Shown: piece after piece, positions 56,032 through 64,000 of the stretch
Layout of the letters: each line of letters opens with the position of its first letter
Numbering within the stretch: the first letter of the stretch is position 1
Source of the DNA: Novosphingobium sp.
Lineage (GTDB): Bacteria > Pseudomonadota > Alphaproteobacteria > Sphingomonadales > Sphingomonadaceae
Direction of reading: 5' to 3'
NCBI GenBank assembly: GCA_024236175.1
Contig: JACKKY010000003.1
Coordinates: forward strand, 310,001 to 374,000
Length of the DNA stretch: 64,000 nt
Translations under genes and position numbers: made by a program
Notes under the pieces: model-generated
Database searches by the model: none
The model's input: the letters and a program-made list of their open reading frames with translations, nothing else
What the model was told of the DNA's origin: nothing

Positions 56032-57981
56032 ATGGCTGAACCGAAGACTTTTCTCGGCACACTTGTGCGTTCCAGGGCAGGCAACGTCCTGCCGATGGCG
56101 GCTGTCGGCATTCTTGTATCGGCAGCGCTCGTGGGCGGCGGAATTGATATGAGCCGCGCCTATCGTGTGGAGAACCGCCTGCAGGCCGCTTGCGACGCGG
56201 CGGTCCTTGCCGGGCGCAAGAACGTATCCACCAATGGCTTCAACAGCGCGGCGCAAGCCCAGGCCGACGCCTATTTCGAAACCAATTTCGACGAGGGCGC
56301 GCAGGAAGCCCACGATACCACTTTCGAGGCGACTTCTCCCGACAACGGCAACACCGTGAACGGGGTTGCGGACACCACGCTGGATTCGGCTGTCATGCGG
56401 ATATTCGGCTTCGACCAGTTCGATCTCGAAGTGAACTGTTCTGCGTCGATGGGCGTCGGCAACAGCGATGTCGTGATGGTACTCGATACGACCGGCTCGA
56501 TGGGGAACGAGGCTGACGGCAGCAGCGTGGGCTACGGCGAGACGTCGAGGATGCAAGATCTTCAGGCGGCGATGAAGAACTTCTACGATACGCTCTCGGC
56601 CGCGACCAATGGCACCAACTCGCGCATTCGCTACGGTTTCGTGCCTTACAGCCAGTCGATCAATGTCGGGCAGCTGATCTACGACCAGAACCCGAATTAT
56701 CTGGCTGATAGCCATGACTATCAGTCGCGCCAGGCGATTTTCGTAACGTGGGTCAATCCGGTCGTGACGGAAGGGAGCTACTACACCGACGAGTGGTCTG
56801 CCGGCAGCAACAATTACGGGCACAGCAAATACAATTCGGAGAGCTGGTGCGAGTCCAACCTCCCCTCCGATACGGATTGGCAAGACTACGGTTCGGCAGA
56901 CACCGACACCGATACGGACATCAACGGCAGCGGCCAGCAAGTCGAAACGGACAGCATTGAGCAACGCCAGAGAAGGCTTGATTACTACTGCAGTTATTGG
57001 GGTGGTAAATGGAGGCCAAGGTACAGAATTTATTACAGGGATTATATTGAATACACGGAGACAACTAGCGATCCGGTGTATTCTAATACCCCGCCGGGAG
57101 AATTTCATCACTGGGAGTACAAGCAGGTCACCTACGACACCAGTACATTCAAGACGTTCTCTTCGGTAAGCACTTACACAGGCTACAACGGCTCGCTGGA
57201 AACCTCGACTTGGAACGGATGCATCGAGGAGCGGCAGACGGTGTCGGAGCCGAGCTTCTCCTTCTCGACACTGCTCGGGCTCACGCCCACCGGCGCTGAC
57301 GATCTCGACATCGATTCCGCGCCCGATGTTGGCGATGACGCGACCAAGTGGGCACCACTGTGGCAGAACATCGCGTATAACCGTGAGAACGAGTACGGCA
57401 ACTGGACCAACGTGACGGTCAGTGACTACGGCGACGACGTGTCGTCGGTCTGTCCGCACCAGGCCCAGCTCCTTGCGGAAATGACCGAGACCGAGTTCGA
57501 CAACTATGCGGACTCACTTTCGCCGAGTGGAAACACCTATCACGATCTTGGGATGATCTGGGGTGCGCGGCTCAGCTCGCCCGACGGGATCTTCGCAGAC
57601 AACGTGAACGCCGATCCTCCGAATGGTGGCGAAGTCTCGCGGCACATCATCTTCATGACCGACGGTGAGATGTGCCCGAAGAACACGACTCTGAGCGCCT
57701 ACGGGATCGAGTATCACGATCGCCGGGTGACGGACGACGGCGGCAGCAACTGCGGCGGTGATCAGGCCAACCGGCACTCTTCGCGGTTCCTGGCGGTCTG
57801 CGCGGCTGCGAAAGCCAAGGGCATCCGAGTCTGGGTGATCGCCTTCGGTACCTCGCTGACGACAAATCTGCAGACCTGCGCTTCGTCCAGCAGCAGCTAC
57901 ACGGCTTCGAGTTCGACCCAGCTGAACACGGCGTTCCAGGAAATCGCCAATCAGGTCGGCGAATTGAGGCTCATACAATGA
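56032..57981 (+). CDS. TadG-like protein with von Willebrand A domain
   Basis: Protein of 649 residues. An N-terminal TadE/G-type segment (GNVLPMAAVGILVSAALVGGGIDMSRAY) anchors it in the membrane. It is followed by a vWA domain with the metal motif DTTGSMG at about residue 150 and a second conserved block HIIFMTDGEMCPK. A long Tyr/Ser/Thr-rich insertion lies between the two. It is an extracytoplasmic pilus- or surface-assembly protein. No tadA/B/C or flp genes are near. Coupled to the following TadE gene by a 4-base overlap. Confidence 0.88.
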   Translation: MAEPKTFLGTLVRSRAGNVLPMAAVGILVSAALVGGGIDMSRAYRVENRLQAACDAAVLAGRKNVSTNGFNSAAQAQADAYFETNFDEGAQEAHDTTFEATSPDNGNTVNGVADTTLDSAVMRIFGFDQFDLEVNCSASMGVGNSDVVMVLDTTGSMGNEADGSSVGYGETSRMQDLQAAMKNFYDTLSAATNGTNSRIRYGFVPYSQSINVGQLIYDQNPNYLADSHDYQSRQAIFVTWVNPVVTEGSYYTDEWSAGSNNYGHSKYNSESWCESNLPSDTDWQDYGSADTDTDTDINGSGQQVETDSIEQRQRRLDYYCSYWGGKWRPRYRIYYRDYIEYTETTSDPVYSNTPPGEFHHWEYKQVTYDTSTFKTFSSVSTYTGYNGSLETSTWNGCIEERQTVSEPSFSFSTLLGLTPTGADDLDIDSAPDVGDDATKWAPLWQNIAYNRENEYGNWTNVTVSDYGDDVSSVCPHQAQLLAEMTETEFDNYADSLSPSGNTYHDLGMIWGARLSSPDGIFADNVNADPPNGGEVSRHIIFMTDGEMCPKNTTLSAYGIEYHDRRVTDDGGSNCGGDQANRHSSRFLAVCAAAKAKGIRVWVIAFGTSLTTNLQTCASSSSSYTASSSTQLNTAFQEIANQVGELRLIQ

Positions 57982-58601
57982 TGGGTGCGCGTCCTCTGGG
58001 TGCTGCCGCATCGTTGCGGGCATTGCCGGCAAGGATCGCGCAAGACCGCGAGGGCAACGCGATCCTGGAGTTCGCGATCCTTGCGCCGGTCTTCCTGCTC
58101 CTGCTGCTGGGCACCTTCGACATCGGCCAGATGGTCTATGGCCGGGCGGTTCTCCACGGGGCGGTGGAAGAGGCGGCGCGTAGCTCCTCGCTGGAGACTG
58201 CCAATACCCAGGTGGCCGACGAGAAGGTCGAAAACGCGCTGGCGCCGATCCTGCCGAACGCCAGTGTCGAGAGTTCCCGCCTGAGCTACTTCGATTTCAC
58301 CGACATCGGCAGGCCGGAAGCCTGGAACGATGCAAACGACGACGGCACCTGCAACGACGGGGAGACCTTCACCGACGAGAACCGCAACGGCGCCTGGGAT
58401 GCGGACGTCGGCTCCGACGGCAACGGCGGCGCCGGCGACGTCGTGCTCTATACGGTGACCGTCACCTACACGCCGACGTTCAACGTGCCGTTCCTGCACA
58501 ATCACGATGGCAGCCGCAGTTTCAGTGCGACGGCCGTGAAGAAGAACCAGCCATTCGCCGACCAGGACGATTACGGATCGGATGCGGGATCATGCGCGTG
58601 A
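57978..58601 (+). CDS. TadE-like protein with calcium-binding-like loop
   Basis: Protein of 207 residues with the TadE signature GNAILEFAILAPVFLLLLLGTFDIGQ as a membrane helix. The outer part contains DANDDGTCNDGE and DENRNGAWDAD, repeats of the EF-hand/dockerin calcium-loop style. This kind of TadE pseudopilin with an acidic insert probably sits in the periplasm or on the surface. It overlaps TadG by 4 bases and the next gene by 10. Confidence 0.87.
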   Translation: MMGARPLGAAASLRALPARIAQDREGNAILEFAILAPVFLLLLLGTFDIGQMVYGRAVLHGAVEEAARSSSLETANTQVADEKVENALAPILPNASVESSRLSYFDFTDIGRPEAWNDANDDGTCNDGETFTDENRNGAWDADVGSDGNGGAGDVVLYTVTVTYTPTFNVPFLHNHDGSRSFSATAVKKNQPFADQDDYGSDAGSCA

Positions 58602-59290
58602 TCGAACAAACACAGCCGTCCGGCGCGCCTCGCTGCAGGCGTGGCTCCCTTCGACCGAAACTGGGCCGCGTGACCCGGCGGCTCAAGCGCAGCACTGCGG
58701 GAACGGCGCTGATCGAATTCGCGGTTGCGCTGCCGGTTTTCATCGTCCTCGGGATGTACGGTACCGAGCTTGCCTACATGGCGACGGTGAACATGGAAGT
58801 CAGCCAGCTGGCCAATTCGGTTGCCGACAACGCATCGCGGCTTGGCCAGACCGATAACAGCAGCGTTACGCCGACCGTGACCGAGACTGACGTCGATTCC
58901 GTCATGGAAGGAGCGCTCCGGCAGGGCTCCGGCATCGACTTCCAGGAAAAGGGTCGGATCATCCTGACCAGCCTGGAGCGGGACAGCGACACCGGAGAGC
59001 AATACATCCATTGGCAACGCTGCCGGGGCGGCCTGGATGAGGACTCCAGCTACGGCGCGGAGGGCGATGTCGTTGCCGACGGCATGGGCAAGGACGATCG
59101 CGAGATCACCGCGCCGGCCAATTCCGCGGTGATGTTCGCCGAGGTCTATTACAACTACGACGGGATCTTCGGAGACATGTTCGTGGGAGACGTTCTGTTC
59201 AAGCAGGAAGCCGCGTTCATCGTCAGGGACGACCGCAACCTTGGACCGGGCGTCACCGGCACCGGCGGCAATTCCAGCTGCACATCTTAG
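58592..59290 (+). CDS. TadE-like protein
   Basis: Protein of 232 residues with the TadE motif GTALIEFAVALPVFIVLGMYGTELAY, preceded by a long basic N-terminus. Two Cys (QRCRGG and SSCTS) are in the outer part. It ends the TadG/TadE/TadE trio, which is a common three-gene unit in alphaproteobacteria. The role of these pseudopilins in the Tad machine is membrane assembly; the motor genes must be elsewhere. Confidence 0.85.
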   Translation: MRVIEQTQPSGAPRCRRGSLRPKLGRVTRRLKRSTAGTALIEFAVALPVFIVLGMYGTELAYMATVNMEVSQLANSVADNASRLGQTDNSSVTPTVTETDVDSVMEGALRQGSGIDFQEKGRIILTSLERDSDTGEQYIHWQRCRGGLDEDSSYGAEGDVVADGMGKDDREITAPANSAVMFAEVYYNYDGIFGDMFVGDVLFKQEAAFIVRDDRNLGPGVTGTGGNSSCTS

Positions 59291-59398
59291 CCTTCGGCCC
59301 GACACGGGGCAGGCCCATCATTTCCGGAGCAAGGTCGATCGGTCGTCAGGCGGTGCCGCGTGCCTGCGTTGCGCGGCAACGAGGGCCTTGGTCAAAGC

Positions 59399-60298
59399 TC
59401 AACCCAGCTTGAAGTTTGATGGTTCGATGACCATTCCCGGCACCTCCGAGCGGCCGCGGAACAGGAACGAGTTTTCCGAAGTCAGTTCGCCGCCTTCCTT
59501 GAGGGTGTCGCCGCCGTCCGCCGGCACCGAGTTGATGTAGTAGTCCCTCATGTCGGGGCCGCCGAAACGTACCTGCGTGATGGACCCTGCCGGCGTTTCC
59601 ACCTTGGGCAATTCGCTGCCGTCGGGGCGCACGCGGGCAAGGAAGTTGGACCGGAAGCCGGTTATCCAGACATTGCCCTCGGCGTCGAGCGCCATGCCGT
59701 CGCAGTCCTCCTTGTCGAGGAACACGCTCTGGTTGGACAGTGACAGGTCATCGCCGACGTCGAACGCCCGGGTGCTGTCGAAGGTGGAGTTGCAATAGAA
59801 ACGCCTGTGCCCCGGATCGTAGGCGATGCCGTTGGTGAAGCGCAGACCGTCGGCAAGCTTGATCGCCTCGCCGTTCGTGGTCAGCCGGTAGAGAGCGGTG
59901 GGCCGGGTATCCTGGCCCTCGATGATCCGCTCGATGTCGTTGGTGCCGAAGAAAATCCCTCCGGTGCCGTCCGGCCACATCTCGTTGATGCCGTTGATCG
60001 GCTTGCCTTCCAGTTCCTCGATCAGCCAGCCCGACTTGCCGGTATCGGGGTTGTTCCACATGATGCCGTGCTCGCCGGTCGACAGGACCGAGCCGTCGGC
60101 GTTCATCATCACCCCGCCGGTCCACATCCGGCTTTCGTTGAAGGAGGTGACGTGTTCGCCTTCCGGCGTGACGCCGTGGATTCCGCCCTTGATCACGTCG
60201 CTGTACCAGATGACGTTGCGTTTGTAGTCGACCGCCAGGCCCTCAAGGTAGATTCCCGAGGCGATCTTCTCGAACGCTCCTACAGCCTGCTCTCCCAT
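59399..60298 (-). CDS. SMP-30/gluconolactonase-like protein
   Basis: Six-bladed propeller of 299 residues. The strand pattern (NVIWYSDVIKGGIHGVTPEGE) and metal residues (Asn in RFTNGIAYDPG, Asp in EDCDGMALDAEGNVW) fit the SMP-30 family. It is clearly diverged from the one at 46155. It is last in the minus-strand unit with the hydrolase and the BVMO, with a TTGACA box upstream (about 60377-60372), so it may also have its own promoter. A lactonase job fits the BVMO chemistry. Confidence 0.88.
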   Translation of the reverse strand: MGEQAVGAFEKIASGIYLEGLAVDYKRNVIWYSDVIKGGIHGVTPEGEHVTSFNESRMWTGGVMMNADGSVLSTGEHGIMWNNPDTGKSGWLIEELEGKPINGINEMWPDGTGGIFFGTNDIERIIEGQDTRPTALYRLTTNGEAIKLADGLRFTNGIAYDPGHRRFYCNSTFDSTRAFDVGDDLSLSNQSVFLDKEDCDGMALDAEGNVWITGFRSNFLARVRPDGSELPKVETPAGSITQVRFGGPDMRDYYINSVPADGGDTLKEGGELTSENSFLFRGRSEVPGMVIEPSNFKLG

Positions 60299-60413
60299 AC
60301 AATCCTCCTTTGCAACGCCCGTGCCCTAACCGACGCGGTTGTTCGTCAGAATGTTAGCGGGCAGGTTGCCTGTCAAGCATTAGCCGTCCCGTGCCGGAGC
60401 GGACGGTCGCATT

Positions 60414-61211
60414 CTAGAGGTGCGACGACAGCCATTCCATCATGATGGCGTTGAACGTCTCGGGATGCTCGATCATCGGGATATGCCGCGCGTCCGGGAT
60501 TTCCCGGTAGCTCGCGCCGGGGATCAGCTCGGCGATGAGCCTGTTGCCTGCAGGTGGCGTGCCGGGATCGTCATCTCCGCATACCACCAGCGTCGGCGCT
60601 TTCACTTGCGGCAGCTTGTCGCGGACGTCGAACGCGATGATCGCCGTCGCGCCGCCGCAATAGCCGTCCGGCGTCGTATTGGCGACGGTATTGCGGATCT
60701 GCTGCCACCGATCGGGACGCCGCGGCCGGAACGCATCGGTGAACCAGCGCACCATCGTGTCGTCGGCGATCGGCTCGACGGATTCGGCCCTGGCGATCGC
60801 CTCGAAGCGGGCGTCCCACATGGCCTGTCCGCCCGGAACCGCCTGTGGCGAGGTGCCGCACAGCATCAGCGAGTGGATCCGGTGGGGATGCTCGATCCCC
60901 AGAACCTGGCCGATCATCCCGCCGATCGAAACCCCGGCGAAATGCACCTTGTCGAAACCGTGGAAGTCCAGCACCGCGATCAGGTCACCGGCCAGCTCCG
61001 ACATGGAGTAGTCGCCGGGGACCGGATCGCTGCCGCCGTGACCGCGCATGTCCATCCGCAGGATACGCCAGCCGCCCGCCAGCAGCGCCGGCACCTGCTC
61101 CGACCAGACACCGCTGTCAGACGAGAGCGTATGCGCCATGCACAGGACCGGGCCGCCTTCCGGCCCGAGCAGGTCATAGCAGATGCGGCGATTTCCGAGC
61201 CGGACAAGCAT
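60414..61211 (-). CDS. Alpha/beta hydrolase (3-oxoadipate enol-lactonase-like)
   Basis: Hydrolase of 265 residues of the PcaD-like group. The nucleophile is Ser in FAGVSIGGMIGQ, the acid Asp is in VVCGDDDPGTPP, and the His is in IPDARHIPMIEHPE. AHTLSSDSGVW forms the oxyanion region. The ATG at 61211 follows AGGGGGGAA. It starts 28 bases after the BVMO gene, so it probably hydrolyses the ester or lactone produced by that enzyme. Confidence 0.9.
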   Translation of the reverse strand: MLVRLGNRRICYDLLGPEGGPVLCMAHTLSSDSGVWSEQVPALLAGGWRILRMDMRGHGGSDPVPGDYSMSELAGDLIAVLDFHGFDKVHFAGVSIGGMIGQVLGIEHPHRIHSLMLCGTSPQAVPGGQAMWDARFEAIARAESVEPIADDTMVRWFTDAFRPRRPDRWQQIRNTVANTTPDGYCGGATAIIAFDVRDKLPQVKAPTLVVCGDDDPGTPPAGNRLIAELIPGASYREIPDARHIPMIEHPETFNAIMMEWLSSHL

Positions 61212-61239
61212 TTCCGTTCCCCCCTGCAGATCCTGCCCG

Positions 61240-63072
61240 TCAGCTGTCCAGCCGCATCCCCTCCATGCTGCCTTCGTCGCGCCAGTCCTGCAGCATGGTC
61301 TGGAAGTTGTCCCAGCCAAGGCCCCAGCCGCGGAACAGAAACCACGGTGCGTTGGTTTCGCCTTCGTTCGTGAAGTAGCTCGGCGGGCAGGTCTCGAAGA
61401 TGTGGGTGAGGTCCAGCTCCACCTCGCGGAAACGCTGGATATAGGCGTCCTGCGCTTCCTGTGTCGGCTCCACGGCCTTGATCCCGCGCTTCAACGCTTC
61501 GGCAATGACATAGGAAGCGTGATAACCCTGCTTGCTGAACATCAGCGTCGTGGTCCCGTTCAGCCCGCCCTGCACGTAACCGGTGAAGAACATGTTCGGG
61601 AAATTGTGGGCCATGACGCCGTGCAGCGTCTTCGGACCGTCCGCCCAGAAGTCGTAGATCGAAACGCCGTCGCGCCCGGTTACGGCGTCGAAGCCCCAGC
61701 GGGTCTTGAGATTGCTGGTCACCTCGTAACCCGAGGCGAAGATCATGCAGTCGATCTCGTACTCCTTGCCGCGGTGCATGAAGCCGTTCTCGGTCATCGC
61801 TTCCAGCCCCTGCGTTTCGGCGACGTCAATAAGGTCGACGTTGGGCTGGTTGAAGGCGGGGTAGTATTCGTTGTTCGATACCGGCCGCTTGCACAGGAAG
61901 TTGTAATAGGGCTTGAGCGCCTCGGCGGTGACGGGGTCCTTCACGATCTCGTCCACGCGCCGGCGCAGCCGTTCCATGACGCGGAATTCCATGACTTCGC
62001 GGCGGGCCGGGAATTCCTCCATCGGGATCGCCGCTTCGCCCCGCGCCTCGCGCTCGGCGTCGAGGTTGTTGTTGATCTCGGTCCAGATGTCCTGGACCAG
62101 ATCGCCTTCGCCGGGAATGATGATCTCGTTGCTGGCGCGCTGGAAATTGTCGCGCCGCTCCTGCTGCCAGCCGGGTTTCAGCGACTTCACCCATTCGGGA
62201 TCGGTCGGCCGGTTGCGCCTCTCGTCGACGCTTGAAGGGGTGCGCTGGATTACGTAGACATGCTTTGCGTATTTGGCGAGGTAGGGCACGGCCTGGATCG
62301 AGGTCGCCCCCGTGCCGAGGATCGCGACGCGCTTGTCCTTCAGCTTGTCGAGCACCGGATTGCGCCAGCTTCCGCCGGTATAGTCGTAATCCCAGCGGCT
62401 GGTGTGGAACATCTTGCCCTTGAAGGTGTGCAGGCCCGGGATCGACGGGAATTTCGGCGTGTTCAGCGTGCCGGTGCCCATCACCACGAAACGCGCGCGG
62501 ATCTCGTCGCCGCGATTGGTGGAAATGCGCCAGCGCTTGATGTCCTCGTCCCAGATCAGCGAAGTGATCAGGGTGTGGAACAGGGCGTTTTCGTAGAGGT
62601 CGTACTGCTTCGCGATCCGCTGGAAATGGTCGAAGATCAGGTAGCCGTCCTCGAACTGCTTGGACGGGACGTGGTTGGTTTCCTCCAGCAGCGGGAGGTA
62701 GCAATAGGCGTCATTGTCGCACTGCAGGCCGGGATAGCGGTTCCAGTACCAGGTTCCGCCGAAGTCCCCGGCATGATCGATGTTACGGAAGTTTTCGACG
62801 CCGGCATTGCGAAGGTGAACCGCAGCGCACACGCCGGTCCATCCGCCGCCGAGGATCGCGACGTCGAGGTCTTCGTGGATCGCGTCGCGGGGGACCACCG
62901 GATTATAGGGGTCGTGCTCGATCGTGTCGTGAGTCAGCGGGTCTGCCGGCGGCGCGTACTGCTTCTGCGCATCGTTGCGCATCCGCTTCGCCCGCTCTTC
63001 GCGGTACTTGGCCTTGAGCGCCGGAATATCGATTTCATCGGCCGCAGGCACGTTGGTCATTTCGCAGATCAT
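61240..63072 (-). CDS. Baeyer-Villiger monooxygenase (class B flavoprotein)
   Basis: Flavin monooxygenase of 610 residues. FAD motif AILGGGWTGVCAAVHL, the BVMO fingerprint FKGKMFHTSRW (FxGxxxHxxxW) and the NADPH motif AILGTGATSIQ are all present. The N-terminal extension of about 70 residues is typical of the cyclododecanone/cyclopentadecanone or phenylacetone monooxygenase group. It inserts oxygen next to a ketone to give an ester or lactone. The ATG at 63072 has GGGAGAA upstream; two in-frame ATGs lie six or seven codons further up. Confidence 0.93.
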   Translation of the reverse strand: MICEMTNVPAADEIDIPALKAKYREERAKRMRNDAQKQYAPPADPLTHDTIEHDPYNPVVPRDAIHEDLDVAILGGGWTGVCAAVHLRNAGVENFRNIDHAGDFGGTWYWNRYPGLQCDNDAYCYLPLLEETNHVPSKQFEDGYLIFDHFQRIAKQYDLYENALFHTLITSLIWDEDIKRWRISTNRGDEIRARFVVMGTGTLNTPKFPSIPGLHTFKGKMFHTSRWDYDYTGGSWRNPVLDKLKDKRVAILGTGATSIQAVPYLAKYAKHVYVIQRTPSSVDERRNRPTDPEWVKSLKPGWQQERRDNFQRASNEIIIPGEGDLVQDIWTEINNNLDAEREARGEAAIPMEEFPARREVMEFRVMERLRRRVDEIVKDPVTAEALKPYYNFLCKRPVSNNEYYPAFNQPNVDLIDVAETQGLEAMTENGFMHRGKEYEIDCMIFASGYEVTSNLKTRWGFDAVTGRDGVSIYDFWADGPKTLHGVMAHNFPNMFFTGYVQGGLNGTTTLMFSKQGYHASYVIAEALKRGIKAVEPTQEAQDAYIQRFREVELDLTHIFETCPPSYFTNEGETNAPWFLFRGWGLGWDNFQTMLQDWRDEGSMEGMRLDS

Positions 63073-63088
63073 GGCTTCTCCCGGAATC

Positions 63089-63103
63089 ATCAACCGTGTT
63101 GAT
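63089..63103 (-). promoter_or_regulatory. Inverted repeat next to the BVMO start
   Basis: ATCAACCGTGTTGAT has perfect 6-bp arms around three bases, only 17 bases upstream of the BVMO start. An AT-rich stretch with TATAAT on the minus strand (63141-63136) lies above it. The repeat is a candidate operator that would sit at or just after the transcription start. Confidence 0.4.
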
Positions 63104-63174
63104 TAGTTGCCCGGCCCTTAGCGGAGCCTGAATATATTATAAAGCCAAGTTTGCCGCGAGGTCGGGAGCGGCCA

Positions 63175-64000
63175 TCAGCTCTCGCCCGGTACCGTGCCGC
63201 AGGCGAATAGTTCGGCGACGAAATCCTCGCGCCATTTCACCACGTCTTCGCGCTGGACCGATTCGAACATCGCTTTCCAGCGGCGCTTGCGCTCGGCCTT
63301 GGACATGGCGAGCGCTTCGCCGATGGCTTCGCTGACCTGCTCGGTGTTGTGGGGATTGACGAGCAGCGCATCGGTAAGCTGGAGCGCGGCGCCGGCAAAT
63401 CGCGAAAGGATCAGCACGCCGGGATCCTCCGGGTCCTGTGCGGCGACATATTCCTTGGCGACGAGGTTCATGCCGTCGCGCAGCGGCGTGACCAGGCCGA
63501 TGTCCGCCGCGCGATAGAAGCCGGCGAGTTCGGCCCGGGGGTAGCCGCGATTGACGTAGCGGATCGGCACCCAGGCGACATCGGCATGCGCCCCGTTGAT
63601 GTGGCCGGTCTTGGTCTCCAGTTCCTCGCGGATATTCTGGTAGCTGGCCACCAGTTCGCGCGATGGCGGCGCGATCTGCAACAGGATGATGTCCTTGGCC
63701 ATGTCCGGATTGTCGGTCAGGAATCGGTCGTAGGCGTCGAACCGCTCGGCAAGGCCCTTGGAATAGTCGAGCCGGTCGACGCCGATCACGATCTTCCTGC
63801 CGCGTGCGCTGGCGCGCAGCCGGTCGCAGGCATCGGCGGTCAGGCCGCCCTTGGCTGCGGTGGTGAATTCCTCGAAGTCGATGCCGATGGGGAAGGCCTT
63901 CGCCTTCACCTTCCGCCCCTCGAAATGGATCGTCTTGTCGGCGTCGACCTTCGCACCCAGCTCCTTCTCGGCATAGTGCAGGAAGGATTCCAGCCATTCC
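63175..64000 (-). CDS. otsA: Trehalose-6-phosphate synthase, C-terminal part
   Basis: C-terminal 274 residues of OtsA (GT20). The frame stays open to the end of the window, so the N-terminus lies outside. Family blocks: PIGIDFEEF, IGVDRLDYSKGLAERFDAY, REELETKTGHING, ADVAWVPIRYVNRGY, and TPLRDGMNLVAKEY, which binds the UDP-glucose. It makes trehalose-6-phosphate from UDP-glucose and glucose-6-phosphate. It is transcribed toward the BVMO operon, with about 100 bases between. Confidence 0.95.
   Translation of the reverse strand, partial: EWLESFLHYAEKELGAKVDADKTIHFEGRKVKAKAFPIGIDFEEFTTAAKGGLTADACDRLRASARGRKIVIGVDRLDYSKGLAERFDAYDRFLTDNPDMAKDIILLQIAPPSRELVASYQNIREELETKTGHINGAHADVAWVPIRYVNRGYPRAELAGFYRAADIGLVTPLRDGMNLVAKEYVAAQDPEDPGVLILSRFAGAALQLTDALLVNPHNTEQVSEAIGEALAMSKAERKRRWKAMFESVQREDVVKWREDFVAELFACGTVPGES

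Overview
The window is a high-GC bacterial chromosome segment. It looks like an alphaproteobacterium of the Sphingomonadales (Sphingobium/Novosphingobium/Sphingopyxis type). The basis is a TonB-dependent receptor next to catabolic genes, three cytochrome P450s, a Baeyer-Villiger monooxygenase, many short-chain dehydrogenases, a Tad-type surface module and dense ATGA-coupled operons. The assignment is by gene style only; no rRNA or tRNA gene was seen.

Layout. 1-6.3 kb: tandem alpha/beta hydrolases, then MFS transporter, SDR and TonB receptor. 6.7-14.4 kb: a TetR regulator, a LuxE/LuxC-type acid-to-aldehyde pair, and a SnoaL-like/SDR/CMD/TetR/P450 operon behind a 16-bp palindrome. 14.5-20 kb: a minus-strand operon SDR, dihydrodipicolinate-reductase-like, sulfotransferase, CMD-like, alkaline-phosphatase-superfamily enzyme. 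20-26 kb: a BioF2-type acetyltransferase, a lipoprotein cytochrome c, an excalibur protein, a 27-residue hydrophobic peptide and TetR behind an 18-bp palindrome, a transglutaminase-like protein, a GT2 and a UDP-glucuronate decarboxylase. 26.3-29.9 kb: a full-length carboxylic acid reductase. 29.9-36.4 kb: a complete nine-gene N-type ATPase operon (atpDCQRBEFAG). 36.9-41.7 kb: a four-gene molybdenum hydroxylase operon (CoxG, CoxM, CoxS, CoxL types) whose large subunit has an extra C-terminal domain. 41.7-44.6 kb: two glycosyltransferases and UDP-galactopyranose mutase.

44.9-50.3 kb: an operon P450, SMP-30 lactonase, HpcH/HpaI aldolase, P450, FMN alpha-hydroxy-acid oxidase. 50.3-52 kb: a lower-GC patch with a secreted protein of unknown function, a broken outer-membrane barrel fragment and a REP-like hairpin. 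52-55.9 kb: an SDR and a cyanophycin-synthetase-like ligase. 56-59.3 kb: a TadG/TadE/TadE trio. 59.4-63.1 kb: a BVMO, alpha/beta hydrolase and SMP-30 operon, which reads as ketone to lactone or ester to hydroxy acid. The end holds the C-terminal part of trehalose-6-phosphate synthase.

The genes fit uptake and oxidative breakdown of hydrophobic compounds (TonB receptor, P450s, BVMO, SDRs, lactonases, aldolase), with two separate acid-reducing routes to aldehydes and surface-sugar genes between them. The substrates cannot be read from the sequence. Several promoters carry perfect palindromes close to TetR genes, so much of the region is probably under ligand-released repression.
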